Part shown: positions 43,286-54,232 of the stretch, piece after piece | Numbering within the stretch: position 1 is the first letter of the stretch | Layout: each line of letters starts with the position of its first letter | Assembly: GCA_963377175.1 (NCBI GenBank) | Contig: CAUJNA010000192.1 | Span: forward strand, 134,501 to 198,500 | Source: Effrenium voratum | Lineage: Eukaryota > Sar > Dinophyceae > Suessiales > Symbiodiniaceae | DNA: 64,000 bases | Direction of reading: 5' to 3' | Notes under the pieces: generated by a model | The model's input: only the letters and a program-made list of their open reading frames with translations | Databases searched by the model: none | Told to the model about the DNA's origin: nothing | Made by a program: the position numbers and the translations under genes

Positions 43286-43504
43286 TTGGTTTGCTTTGCC
43301 GATTCGGGGGTTTGGTGGTAAAGCGTAGGTTTTGTGGTTAAGGGTAGGTTTGGTGGTTTGGGTTTGGTTCGTCTTCCCTCTAGTTGGTGGTTTGGTTTGC
43401 CGATTCGGGGGTTTGGTGGTGTTCCTCAATGGGCGGTTTCCTAATTACCCGCAAGCGGATGTTCGTTGCCAAGGTCCGGCAAGTCGGGGTCATAACCATG
43501 GTGA

Positions 43505-43620
43505 CTAGGTCCCCCAGTATTCCCCTTTTACCCACTTTCTGGGGGAGGGTTCCCCCACTAAAATAGACTACAGAAAAAAGTGGGTACCCTTATTCGAACC
43601 TCTCTGCTGCCAGGACCTAG
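43505..43620 (+). repeat. Introner-like element, copy 9, inside a TTATAACC-family element
   Basis: Intact left end CTAGGTCCCCCAGT and core; the right end is CTGCCAGGACCTAG. Its flanks, CATAACCATGG on the left and GTTATAGC on the right, together form the centre of a TTATAACC-family element, so it is a nested insertion. Confidence 0.8.
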
Positions 43621-44171
43621 GTTATAGCTAGGGCAAGTGGGGTTGATCCTCTCGTAATCATGGTTAGAACCTACTTGCCTGGGGCCTGACGTAGCATCTT
43701 CTTGTAGCCTAAATATTGGGATCTCGGCCAACTCCCTCAAAGGCTATTGTGCACCACCAGCCCCAAGAATGTCAATATAACATGCCAAAGCAAGTACTTG
43801 CAACATGGTGTGTGTCGAAATAGGGGAAGTCGGTGTCCCCTTTTGTTTCCCTTTCCACCCCAAAAAGGTGCCCTCAAAAAGCGACTCATCTGGCGGCCAT
43901 TTAATTTCCGCTCCCTTCCCCAAGCTAGTGGCCATGCGGAGAACTGGCCTTTGTGTTGATGTTAAAGGGAACTGGTGTCTCCTCCAAAGTTTGCTTAAAA
44001 GGATAGATGGAATACCCTCCCCCAGACATGGAAGCTCCCAGGACCCCGAAATGGAAGACTTGGTTCCATTTACAGAGGCCTTCTGGGAGCTTCCGGCTGT
44101 TAGTCTGAGGGAGGTGTAGCTATTTGGGTTTATAACTCACAAATCTCCACTTAGGGGGACCTTCTACGTGG

Positions 44172-44269
44172 CCAGGTCCCCCAGTAGTGCCCTTTTCCCC
44201 CTTTTCTGGGGGGAGGGGTCCGCTACTAAAATCGACTACAAAAAAGAGGTACCCTTATTCCAACCCCAG
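44172..44269 (+). repeat. Introner-like element, truncated right end
   Basis: Starts CCAGGTCCCCCAGTAG, core GGAGGGGTCCGCTACTAAAA, ends near CCAACCCCAG. Confidence 0.75.
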
Positions 44270-45378
44270 AAGATATATTTTGGAGTACCCCAAATGGGCG
44301 AGATATGGGGAGCTCTGAAAAAGCTGGATGAAGATCAAGTGGGGATCCCATCAGGCTGGCTATGAACTTTGGACTATTTCAGGTTGGCATTCATGTCATG
44401 AACATCCCTCTTGATTGTTGGCTTCACCTCCCGAACAAATCTGCGAATCCCTTCAGGTACAATTCTGTACTGCTATTGGGTGGGATTTTTAGACTTTAAA
44501 CTTTTTGGATTCCCCTCATATTTCCTTTTGACCAGCAAAAAGTTAAAATATTTTTGCTGGGGAATCTACGGCACCCAAGAATTTGCCAGATCCTATGGCC
44601 AGGAACCAGGCCCCTCAAACATTTGTTGGTGGTTGCATCACCCGCTGTCTGATGTCCACCAAAGGCTTCCCCATCATGAACTGCTCCCAAGAGTCAAGTC
44701 ACGCAGAGAGTTGCGATTTGGTTGCAAAGGCCGTCCTTTGCCGCTCGCAATCCATATATCTTTAAAAACGGCCGGTACTCCTGAATCCCCATGTACCTAT
44801 AAAAAATCGGCAGCTCCTTTTGGTTTCCCTTTGGTTTCCCTATGGGGTTCTCCATTGCGACGCTTCGAACCAACTTTCCTAAAACAGTTTGACCCCTAAA
44901 AAACGACGCAATCAATTTATCTTGGGTCCCCCAATGAATCCCAGACCTTTTCAAAGGGTGCGTGTCCGTCCATATCTTTGAAGGTCACTTTAAGCACGGG
45001 TTCCATACCTTTGAAGGGGTCCGTCCCTCCGTGGGCGATGTAAGTGGTTGAGTATCCCTGGGATTCTGTTGCCATGATTAAAACAGTGGTTGGGTTCATG
45101 TTTCACCACCGTTGTTGGTGGTTTTTTAAAGGGATATCAAACGAACAACCGCCCATTGTTGGGGTCCCCCTCCCAAAAAAAGACATCCCTGTCCTGGTTG
45201 AGTATGCCCCCCCGCCCCCCCCCCCCCAAAAAAAAAAAAAACAACAAGAAAGAAGAAGACACACACCCCTTTTTTTTGCATGGGTTGGTTCACGTTTGCC
45301 TCGATCTTTCTGTGCCCGAGTCGCCTCGCGGGAGCTCGCGCGAATCCGCGCGTCGCGAGTGGCGAGTCGAGCGCTGAG

Positions 45379-45433
45379 GTCCGTGGTGCTGCAGGGCCTC
45401 AACTTCGACGGGGCCTACGAGCTGAGCCTTGCC
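45379..45433 (+). CDS. Exon-like island X4
   Basis: After GCGCTGAG, G completes Glu and the frame reads SVVLQGLNFDGAYELSLA to phase 0 before GCGGGCCCGC (GC donor). The sequence looks like a soluble folded protein; no family is recognised. Confidence 0.45.
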
Positions 45434-45611
45434 GCGGGCCCGCGCCTCGGGTTTCGGGCGAGCCGCAAAGCGGCCGGACCGGGTGGAATGATTCGGGGGG
45501 TGTATGGGGCTCCCCTATTTTCTGGGGAATTGTTTTCCGGTTTTTCGGCGTATTTTTTTCTAGTTAGACCAGCAAGGAAGCAAGCAAGGGGTTAGCCGTA
45601 ACCGAGGGCTT

Positions 45612-46108
45612 GCTAGCAAGCAAGCAAGCAAGTAGGCAAAGCAAGGAAGCAAGCAAGCAAGCCAGCAAGCCAGCAAGCCAGCAAGCAAGCATTTGGAGCA
45701 AGTTGGCAACCAAGCACGCAAGCAAGCAAGCAAGCAAGCAAGCAAACGCAGAAGCAAGCCAGCCAGCAAGCAAGCAATCAAGCATGCAAACAGGCAAGCA
45801 AGCAAGCAAAGCAAGCAAGCAAGCAAGCATGCAAGCAAGCAAGCAAACAAGGAAGCAAGCCAGCCAGCAAGCAAGCAAGCAAGCATGCAAACAGGCAAGC
45901 AAGCGAGCAAAGCAAGCAAGCAAGCAAGCATGCAAGCGAGCAAGCAAACAAGGAAGCAAGCCAGCAAGCAAGCAAGCAAGCAAGCAAGCATGCAAGCCAA
46001 CATTTCTTTTAAAGCAAGCAAGCAAGCATGCAAGCAAGCAAGCAAGCAAACAAGGAAGCAAGCCAGCAAGCAAGCAAGCAAGCAAGCAAGCATGCAAGCA
46101 AACATTTG
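45612..46108. repeat. CAAG tetranucleotide array with a 101-bp higher-order period
   Basis: Imperfect AAGC/CAAG units. AACAAGGAAGCAAGCCAG recurs at 45846, 45947 and 46049. Long open frames across it are an effect of the repeat. Confidence 0.95.
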
Positions 46109-46149
46109 TTTCCCGAAAGCATCGCGAAGGGTTCTTCCGTGCGGAGCCC

Positions 46150-46845
46150 TTGGACAAGTTACACAGAGCCAAGTTGCACAGAGCCAAGTTGCACAGAGCC
46201 AAGTTGCACAGAGCCAAGTTACATAGAGCCAAGTTACATAGAGCCAAGTTACATAGAGCCAAGTTACATAGAGCCAAGTTACATAGAGCCAAGTTACATA
46301 GAGCCAAGTTACATAGAGCCAAGTTACATAGAGCCAAGTTACATAGAGCCAAGTTACATAGAGCCAAGTTACATAGAGCCAAGTTACATAGAGCCAAGTT
46401 ACATAGAGCCAAGTTACATAGAGCCAAGTTACATAGAGCCAAGTTACATAGAGCCAAGTTACATAGAGCCAAGTTACATAGAGCCAAGTTACATAGAGCC
46501 AAGTTACATAGAGCCAAGTTACATAGAGCCAAGTTACATAGAGCCAAGTTACATAGAGCCAAGTTACATAGAGCCAAGTTACATAGAGCCAAGTTACATA
46601 CATAGAGCCAAGTTACATAGAGCCAAGTTACATAGAGCCAAGTTACATAGAGCCAAGTTACATAGAGCCAAGTTACATAGAGCCAAGTTACATAGAGCCA
46701 AGTTACATAGAGCCAAGTTACATAGAGCCAAGTTACATAGAGCCAAGTTACATAGAGCCAAGTTACATAGAGCCAAGTTACATAGAGCCAAGTGGCACAG
46801 AGCCAAGTGACACAGAGCCAGGTGGCACAGAGCCAAGGTTAGGTA
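46150..46845. repeat. 15-bp tandem array, about 45 units (TTACATAGAGCCAAG)
   Basis: The first four units read TTGCACAGAGCCAAG, the middle ones TTACATAGAGCCAAG with almost no variation, and the last four return to GGCACAGAGCCAAGT type. One 4-bp insertion (CATA) sits near 46598. Frames through it encode HRAKL or IEPSY repeats and are not considered genes. Confidence 0.97.
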
Positions 46846-46936
46846 GAGCTTGCGTAGAGCTTCGGCGTTAGCAGCTATGTAAGTTAGTTTAGGTTTCTAA
46901 GGCGCCGGGGCGGGAGTTTGATCGTCGCTCGGGATT

Positions 46937-47375
46937 GCGACCCTCTGCGGAGATTCGCGTGGTCGAGGTCAAACAACTGAGACTTTTCGCGATTTCTGCG
47001 GTGCGCGCGCGACCCTCTGCGGAGATTCGCGTGGCCGAGGTTCAAAAACTGAGGACTTTTTGCGATTTCTGCTGGCCGCGCGCGACCCTCTGCGGAGATT
47101 CGCGTGGTCGAGGTTAAAAAACTGAGGACTTTTTACGATTTTTAGCATGCGCGCGCGACCCTCTGCGGAGATTCGCGTGGTCGAGGTTAAAAAACTGAGG
47201 ACTTTTTACGACTTTTAGCATGCGTGCGCGACCCTCTGCGGAGATTCGCGTGGTCGAGGTTCAAAAACTGAGGACTTTTTACGATTTCTGCGGTCCGCGC
47301 GCGACCCTCTGCGGAGATCGTGCGCGTCGAAGCGCTCTCGCTGTGGCGCCGTGCGAATTTAGTCTCGGCGAACCC
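46937..47375. repeat. 73-bp tandem array, six units
   Basis: Units starting GCGACCCTCTGCGGAGATTC at 46937, 47009, 47082, 47155, 47228 and 47301; a diverged seventh begins at 47368. Confidence 0.92.
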
Positions 47376-47447
47376 TCTGCGGAGATTGTGCGTGTCGCAG
47401 CGCTCTCGCTGTGGCGCCGTGCAATATTCTTGCTCGCGAAACGGCCT

Positions 47448-47516
47448 TTGGAAGTTGTCTCGTGGTTTGCGCGCCTGCTTTCGCAATCCCGCGGTCGCGG
47501 GTTCGATTCCCCCCTG
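47448..47516 (+). other. tRNA-like 3' half (T-arm)
   Basis: GGTCGCGGGTTCGATTCCCCC has a perfect B-box (GGTTCGATTCC) and a near T-arm, preceded by GTGGTTTGCGCGCCTGCTTT, which resembles a D-arm and anticodon-stem start. No full cloverleaf forms. It may be a tRNA relic or the head of a tRNA-derived SINE. Confidence 0.3.
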
Positions 47517-47547
47517 GTCCGCGGCAGCTCCGGCTTGAAAATCGCAG

Positions 47548-47780
47548 CTTTTAGTAAGTACAGCGTAGTACGCGGAGCGTGCTCCTGCAGCTCCGGCAAA
47601 CTTTTAAGTACAGCGTAGTACCGCGGAAAAGTTTTAAGTACAGACGTAGTATGCGGAGCGTGCTCCCGCGCAACTTTTAAGTACAAACGTAGTACGCGGA
47701 GCACACCCCCGCAGCTCCGGCTGGAAAATCGCAACTTTTAAGTACAAACATAGTATGCGAAGTACATTCCCACAGCTCCG
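47548..47780. repeat. About 48-bp diverged tandem repeat, five units
   Basis: Each unit has TTTTAAGTACA, CGTAGTACGCGGAGC and usually CCGCAGCTCCGGC. Confidence 0.85.
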
Positions 47781-47781
47781 G

Positions 47782-47985
47782 CAGCACTTGCGCAGAGCAA
47801 CTTGCGCGGAGTCACTTGCGCAGAGCAACTTGCGCAGAGCAACTTGCACAGAGCAATTGCACAAAGCACTTGCGCAGAGCAACTTGCACAGACCAACTTG
47901 CACAGAGCACATGCGCAAAGCGCTTGCACGGAGCAACTGGCGCAGAGCAACTTGCACAGACCAACTTGCTCGACTTGACAGCCGC
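47782..47985. repeat. 14-bp tandem array, about 13 units (CTTGCGCAGAGCAA)
   Basis: Units vary between CTTGCGCAGAGCAA and CTTGCACAGACCAA. The unit is one base shorter than, and otherwise close to, the TTGCACAGAGCCAAG form at 46150. Confidence 0.9.
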
Positions 47986-48750
47986 GCTGAGTTGCGAGAT
48001 GGGGATGTGGTGGACGTGGTTGCGCAGCCGGGCACATTGGCAGCCACCTACAAGGCATTCGTTTAGCACGTCCACGGAGGCGAGGTTGTCACCTGGGGTC
48101 GTTCAGACATGGGAGGAGACAGCTGCAAAGTGCAAGAGAAGCAGAGGAATGTCCAGCACATTCACACAGCTGAGCGTGCTTTTGCTGTCATTCTTGCATC
48201 TGGGGCTGTTGTGACCTGGGTTGATCCAGAAGAAGACGGAGACAGCAGCTGGGTGCAAGAGCAGCTGAGAGACGTCCAGTGCATCCAAGCAGCTGAGTGT
48301 GCGTTTGCTGTCATTCTTGAGTCTGGGGCTGTTGTCACCTGGGGCGTTCCAGAAGATGGCGGAGACAGCAGCCAGGTGCAAGAGCAGCTCCAGAACGTCA
48401 AGCGCATCCAAGCAACTTGCAGTGCTTTTGCGGCCATTCTTGAATCTGGGGATGTTGTCACGTGGGGCGATCCAGAGTATGGCGGAGACAGCAGCCAGGT
48501 GCAAGAGCAGCTGAAGAACCTCAAGCGCATCTAAGCAACTACCGGTGGTGCTTTTTGCTGCCATTCTTGAATCTGGGGCTGTTGTGACCTGGGGTTGGGC
48601 AGACTGGGGCAGAGACAGCAGCCAGGTGCAGGAGCAGCTGAAAAGCGTCAAGCGCATCCAATCAAGCGGCGGTGCTTTTGCTGCCATTCTTGAATCTGGG
48701 GCTGTTGTGACCTGGGGTGATCCAGAAGAAGGCGGAGAAGATCTGCAGTG
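47980..48750 (+). pseudogene. RCC1-type repeat protein fragment, six repeats
   Basis: The entry segment (GDVVDVVAQPGTLAATYKAF, then a stop) leads into six 41-residue repeats of the form VVTWGDPE-GGDSSQVQEQLKNVKRIQA-FAAILESG, with VVTWG-equivalents starting at 48085, 48208, 48331, 48454, 48581 and 48703. This is the RCC1/HERC-like blade repeat common in dinoflagellate proteins. It is broken by stops near 48064 and at 48532-48534 (CAA to TAA), and by a frameshift about 20 bases later; the last repeat runs out into non-coding DNA. Function is lost. The even 123-bp spacing shows the repeats expanded as DNA. Confidence 0.75.
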
Positions 48751-49035
48751 CAAGTGTCTAGAGAAAGAAACTGGAAACAAATACCCCAAAAAACTGGAAA
48801 ACAATTCCGCGAAACAGAAAACCACCGGTGTATGGGGGGTGGGTATGGTGGGTCTTGGGTTTCTTTCATTTGCTGAAAGGAATATGTTTCGTTTTCCCTT
48901 GTTGGTTTCAAAAGGAATTTATCACTACTGGAGGTATTTGTTATATATTTTTTCCAGGGGTCTTAACCAAATGGAAGGTTTTGATGGGAGAGGGCTGGTG
49001 GTTTACTTAAAGGGGAGATCGGGGCGAAGGATCGG

Positions 49036-49151
49036 TACATGAGGTAAGTGGTGATTGTAAGCCTGGTGGGATATTAACCAGCAAAGAGATGGTTGTAAGT
49101 CTCCATTCAGTGGGTCATAATTATGCTTACAAATCACCTACTAAGTACCCT
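49036..49151. repeat. TTATAACC-family element
   Basis: ATGAGGTAAGTGGTGATTGTAAGCC mirrored by GCTTACAAATCACCTACTAAGTACC. Confidence 0.65.
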
Positions 49152-49367
49152 GGCCATCTAAGTTCGCTTTTTGTTCGCTTTTTGGGGTAGATGATTGCCT
49201 CCCCCCTTTCATGGACCAGAGACTCGCATGTTGGTCCAGGAGCAAGCTCCAACCTAGTGGCTCCTGTATTTTCGCAGGGGGAGCCCGTGATCTGAGGCGC
49301 GCCCTGAGTTTCGTGGCTTGACTCACCTTTTTGTGCTTGGGCCATTCTCGTGGTAAGCAAAGCAGGG

Positions 49368-49490
49368 CTCCTTATCCTTAAAAGATACATTTTTCAACCG
49401 GTTGAAACATGGCTTTTTCAACACCAGAACAAAGGGAAACCACCATGTACAAGGCAATGTTCAAGTGTATAATGTAAGGATCCCTGCAAA
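49368..49490 (+). repeat. CTCCTTAAAAGATACAT-family element
   Basis: CTTAAAAGATACATTTTTC to AATGTAAGGATCCCT, collinear with 34350 and 41135. Confidence 0.7.
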
Positions 49491-50110
49491 AACAAGAACG
49501 CTGGGACTTCTTTTTTTTTGGCCCACGCACTCCGGCAGTGAGCGCCCCTTTTGAGGTTGCCTCCCTGGTTATCTACTATACTTGCTGCTTCGATACTTGG
49601 GTGTTCGGCCGGGTTGGTAAGTTGTTAGTACCCTAAGCTATAACCTGCTTTTCAGCTCCCCCAAGTGGACTAAACCTTGTTATTCGTGGGTTATACCCCA
49701 GGTGGCCAACCACTTACAAACTTGGCCGAGCATCCAAGTAGGCAGGGAACGAGGTTTTTTACAACCTGTAATAACCTCCATACCTCCAACCCCCATGCGA
49801 AATCCTGCAACACCCAAGAAACCCTGGTTTCTGATGATTCTCCTGCAAATACCAACCAACGTCATGGTTTCACCCTTGGTTTCAAAGTGGCCTCTGTCCA
49901 CAGTAGCTCCAACCCCCATACCGCGCATTCCTCATATTCGGTGGACATGCCACGTCTTGCATCTCGTCCGAGGCCTGGACTGTCTTGGAGAGGCCCCGCC
50001 TGGCTCTGTGGGATGTTGTGGAGAGAAGTTCCGGGCGGGTTCCGGGGAAGTGCTAGGGAGTTAGAGGCCGAAGCTGGTGGGGCGCTGAAGGGTCAAATGG
50101 ATGCCCGAAA

Positions 50111-50147
50111 GACCGTGGATGGTTGCGAAATCCATTTCGCAGCCACA
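50111..50147. repeat. Short palindromic CCGTGGATGG unit
   Basis: CCGTGGATGGTTGCGAAATCC facing ATTTCGCAGCCACAG: a collapsed CTGTGGATGG-family element. A longer degraded copy lies at about 49770-49905. Confidence 0.6.
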
Positions 50148-50532
50148 GTATTGCCAAAAATACAAGCTGTTTTGCTTGTTGCTCTGCTGGTGATATATTT
50201 GCAGCGCATCCACCCTGGGTCTTTGCACTCCATACTTGAGGAAGTTCATAGTCAAGCGCCACCCTTTGGGCCCCTTTCCCCCACTGATACTTTTTGGAGT
50301 CTGGGTGGCAGGACTGAAAGTAAGGTTCACCGGGGCTCCAACTGAAAGTCTTGGCCCAAAACTGACCTCATGACTTGCTTTTCGTTGTTTTGTTTTTCAT
50401 TTTGGTCCACGTCTCGCCAAGGTCCCAAAAAAGGGTTTCTTGGGTGTTCGGCAAGTTCGAAAGTTGTGATCGTAACCTAAGAAAAAAACCCGATTCAGTG
50501 GAGTTGACCTTGGCATTGGCTATAACCCACGT

Positions 50533-50665
50533 GAGCCACAATCAAAACCCGGGTAGATGAAGGAAAGTACGGGGCAGTCCCAGCCAGAAATAGTTGCGGC
50601 CGCCTTCTTAATTCTTTACATGGTTCTGGGTAGACCATTTTACTACCGGGTTTTGATTGTGACTC
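50533..50665. repeat. GAGCCACAATCAAAACC element, copy 3
   Basis: GAGCCACAATCAAAACCCGG to CCGGGTTTTGATTGTGACTC; terminal inverted repeats of about 23 bp. Confidence 0.88.
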
Positions 50666-51042
50666 CGGTGGCCTTTTCCACTTACCAAGACTTGGCTGTG
50701 CGAACATCCCAGTAATTAGCAACTATTTAGTTGCTTATCTCGCTGCCTGGAGTGGCTGGGCCAAACAGTTACCCAGGCTTTCTGTTTGCCAGTGAAACTT
50801 GCTGATGCTCAGCAGGGAATGAGAAATGGAATGACCCCTATAAACCATCCAACTGGTGGTTTCCATTTTTTTTGCAATTCCTGTGTTCATTCCATTTCTC
50901 ATTCCCTACCTATCGCACCGATAGCAAGAAAATGGTGCCCAAAAGCGGCTAGAGTCCAACTCAGGGAGTCGCCATTTCCAGCGAAGTGGCCACGGGTCAA
51001 AACCCAAATTGTACCCCCAGTGAACATCCCAATCCAACCACT

Positions 51043-51322
51043 AAAATAGGTCCTAGAATAGGTGGTGAATTCACCGAATCCCAACCAAAATGGGATCCCA
51101 AAACGGTGTTGACAACCACGGCCATACGTTACTTGACCTTCGAAGAGGCAAAACCATGTCACCAAGAACCAACAAATCGGGTCCGGCGCCTGTTTTTCAC
51201 TTGAAAGCGGATTCTCTTGGCATCACAAAAAGATGAATCCCCTAAAACCCTATCATGCTTGGTGTCCTCTTGTTTCCCTTCAACTATCAACCAAAAGGGG
51301 TTCACCATTTCCAGTGAAGTGG
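51043..51322 (+). repeat. Left arm of a long inverted duplication
   Basis: Reverse complement of 53271-53579 at high identity, including CACTTGAAAGCGGATTCTC and AAGATGAATCCCCTAAAACC. Confidence 0.85.
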
Positions 51323-51386
51323 AAAGCTCGCGCGGTCCACCCCCCCCCACGCTGCCGCCCGTTCCTTTCCCCCGAATCGCCTCCAG

Positions 51387-51448
51387 ATCACTGCGCCGCT
51401 GGGCGGGGTGAACCAGTCCCTGCACGCGGTGGCGGACTTCTACGAGCA
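51387..51448 (+). CDS. Exon-like island X5
   Basis: After a pyrimidine-rich CGCCTCCAG it reads ITAPLGGVNQSLHAVADFYE plus CA of a split codon before GCCGGGGCAC (GC donor). CA plus G of X6 gives Gln. Confidence 0.45.
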
Positions 51449-51625
51449 GCCGGGGCACCCAGTTTTTTTCTTTTTCGTTTCAGAGAGGGATCCAGGCTGG
51501 GGTGTTGATAATTTATTTTTGAGGCTACGCGGTTTGGGTTTGGGTGAAAGGGAGACCACGAGGACACTTTTTTTTTCTGTTTGGGGAAGGGGGGCGTCCG
51601 CTATTTTGAGAGAAACCCATTGGTT

Positions 51626-51774
51626 GAGTTGCCAAGGTAGGCTTAAGAGCCCAAGGTTTCCGAGCTTTTCGCCGGTAAGCCAGTGATCAGCTTAGCCCGC
51701 TTCCTTATTGGTGGTTTGGTTTGGTTTGGACCTTGGGGGGTTACCGAAACCCCAATCCAAACCACCAATTGAGG
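51626..51774 (+). repeat. GAGTTGCCAAGGTAGGCT element, copy 2
   Basis: Collinear with 42861-42998; small indels around TTTCCGAGCTTTTCGCC. Confidence 0.85.
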
Positions 51775-52658
51775 GGCATAGGTGTCCTTTTTGGTTGTTT
51801 TGGCTAGACAAATAGATGGCGATCCCTGGTTTACCTGGTGGTTTAGTCATCTACCAGGGCCATTTATTTCCCCTAAAAGAACGCCTATGTTGAGGGGTAC
51901 CTGAATGTGGGGTTGTGCTTCTTCTTAAGGCTCGATACCCTGTTTGGTGTTGGTTTATTCGGGAAGCCAAAAGGAAGACCCACCCCCTATCTTTTTGAGG
52001 GGGGTCCATATCCCAATTCTGGCACACGCACACAGATGCCCCTACAGTAGACTTTAACCCGGAGCTTCCAAGTCTTTTCACTGTTTTTCTCGTGGAGTCC
52101 CCTGTTGTGGGCGACGAGGCTTAGCTGGTTTTGCACTTGTTTCCCCCTAGCTTTCTTTGGATTCTGACTGTTTCAGAGTTGGCTATGATTCTTTTGCGGG
52201 GCAGCGTTGGCCTTGAATGTCCCATACTTGTTGCTTCTTTGGCGCAAACATTTTATTTTAATAGATTGTCTGAGGGTCACTGTTGTAGCTGTTCAGGTGA
52301 GTTGGACCACCCCATATTGATCAACCCCAGTTTATGGATAGCGGGTGTCCTTGGGTTTAGTGGGGAATCATCGCGTTTGGGGGAACACCCCCATATTACT
52401 GAACCGGGGTTGATTAACTTGGGGTCAACATTTCTTCATGTTGGGCTGAAGGCATTTTGCACTGGAGAAGGCTCCTGAAGCATGCATTTTCTTCTTGACA
52501 GGTCTTTGGAGGATGGCATTGTTCCGTGTCTTGCAAATACCTTATCGGGATTGCACTCCTTACGGCTTCTCCGGCTGTGGAGTATGGGGAACTTCTTGCT
52601 CGATTGTCAATCCGCGCCTCGCTCTTCGGCGGGCCGCGCGAGACATTTCTCGCGCCGA

Positions 52659-52713
52659 GGTTTTATGCGTTTCGGTACATCTGCATCGACCCCGAAGACT
52701 CCGAGCAGAGCCA
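52659..52713 (+). CDS. Exon-like island X6
   Basis: After CGCGCCGAG, G completes Gln and the frame reads FYAFRYICIDPEDSEQSQ to phase 0 before GCCTTTCGGCC (GC donor). Confidence 0.42.
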
Positions 52714-53270
52714 GGCCTTTCGGCCTGTCGGACCTTCCCGGAAGTGTGGGGGGCTCCAAAGGGCCCCAACACTCCTTGGAATATCCCTTTGGAATCTCCC
52801 TTAAGGTTTGGTCCGGGGGTTGGGGGGTTGATGGGTTTGGGTTGGGGGATTGGGGGCCATGTGATCAGTTAGTTTGCACCATGAAATAGATCAGAATTCA
52901 TCTGGTTTAGATGGGTTTTGGGTCATCCATGTACCAAGGAGACCCGTCTATTTCTCCAAAAGGACACCCAAAAGGGGATTCGTTTTCGGTTCCCATCTCA
53001 CCAAGACAAGCAAAAGTCCAGGGAGTCTCAGGCACTGGTTCGAGGTATGGCTCGAGGTCATTTTCCACTTAAGGGAAATATGGGTCTTGCCTTGTTGGAG
53101 TTGGTGTTAAAGGAAAACCAGGGACACCACACCATTTTGGTGGAGAAAACGACGAGCCACCTGGGTATTTCTCAAAATCGGGGATCCCTTCTTGAATGTT
53201 TCTGAAGGGAAACCTGAAGTCCCACATTTTGAGAAATACCCAAATTCGGTTTTAGGGCTCGGGGGTGTCT

Positions 53271-53579
53271 GAAAATGGTGAACCTCCCCGTTTGGTTGAT
53301 AGTTGAAGGGAAACAAGAGGACACCAAGCACAATAGGGTTTTAGGGGATTCATCTTTTTGTGTGATGCCAAGAGAATCCGCTTTCAAGTGAACAACAGGC
53401 GCCGGACCCGATTTTTTGGCTCTTGGTGACATGGTTTTGCCTCTTCAAAGGTCAAGGACCTGGATTGGCCTCCTGTTTCTTGGTTTTCTCCTTCAAGTAA
53501 CATATGGCCGTGGTTGTCAACACCGTTTTGGGATCCCATGTTGGTTGGGATTCGTTCACCACCCATTTTAGGACCTATT
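53271..53579 (-). repeat. Right arm of the long inverted duplication
   Basis: Inverted copy of 51043-51322, about 2 kb apart, with about 25 extra bases near 53465. Confidence 0.85.
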
Positions 53580-53867
53580 GTGGGTATATGCCCATAGGTA
53601 TCGCCCTGGGTTTGTTGACAGTTTTGCTGTCTGGCGCAAGGCAAGTTGTTGCATCCTGAAGGCTTCTTGATCTTCCGAAGTTGGACTTGAAACTCTCGGT
53701 GGCCTTCAAATTCAGCTGTTAGGTGTGCCTTGACTGGTGGTGATCTGTGGTGATTGGTGGTTCGGGAGGTTTGGCCCCAGTTCCATGTATCTTATTAAGT
53801 AGGTGATAACCATGGTTATAAGTTATAAGGGGCCAACCCAGTCTTGGTGGTTCCCAGGCATCCGGAA

Positions 53868-54005
53868 CTTTAGACTTTTAGATCTTTTTAGTGCTCAGTG
53901 GTAGTTTCCGAATGCAACCCATTAAACGTTAGTCAGTTTGAGTGGGATTTATTCCACTATAAGTTAGTCACTTTTAGCGGGGGATCAGAAATCGGGCAGC
54001 CCAGG
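53868..54005. repeat. CACTTTTAGCGGGGGATCAG-family element
   Basis: TTTTAGATCTTTTTAGTG at the left, CACTTTTAGCGGGGGATCAG and GGGCAGCCCAGGA at the right. Relatives lie at 54487-54585 and 63241-63338, and shorter ones near 11985, 40012, 42316 and 44487. Confidence 0.7.
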
Positions 54006-54232
54006 AACTGTTTGGGAGGACGGCTTTAGTGGTAAGCAAACAGTTTGGACTGTGTTGAGCCAGCCCACTCAGGAAGTGAGTACTGGGATCCCCGGATTTT
54101 AACCCGCCTTGTTGATGAATTACTAGGGGGCGTTTCCCCACCAGAGGGGTGCCCCGCTTTTGGAGGGGAAAAAACACCTGAAAACGGAACGGGCTCCACT
54201 TCGCTCTGGGATGATGTTTGGGTAGACTAATT

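Noticed and set aside
45560..46836. Open frames over 300 codons on both strands
   Set aside because: They are created by the CAAG and 15-bp arrays, whose units contain no stop in several registers; the peptides are pure repeats.
46150..46845. CRISPR array
   Set aside because: Units of 15 bp follow each other without spacers, in a eukaryotic context.
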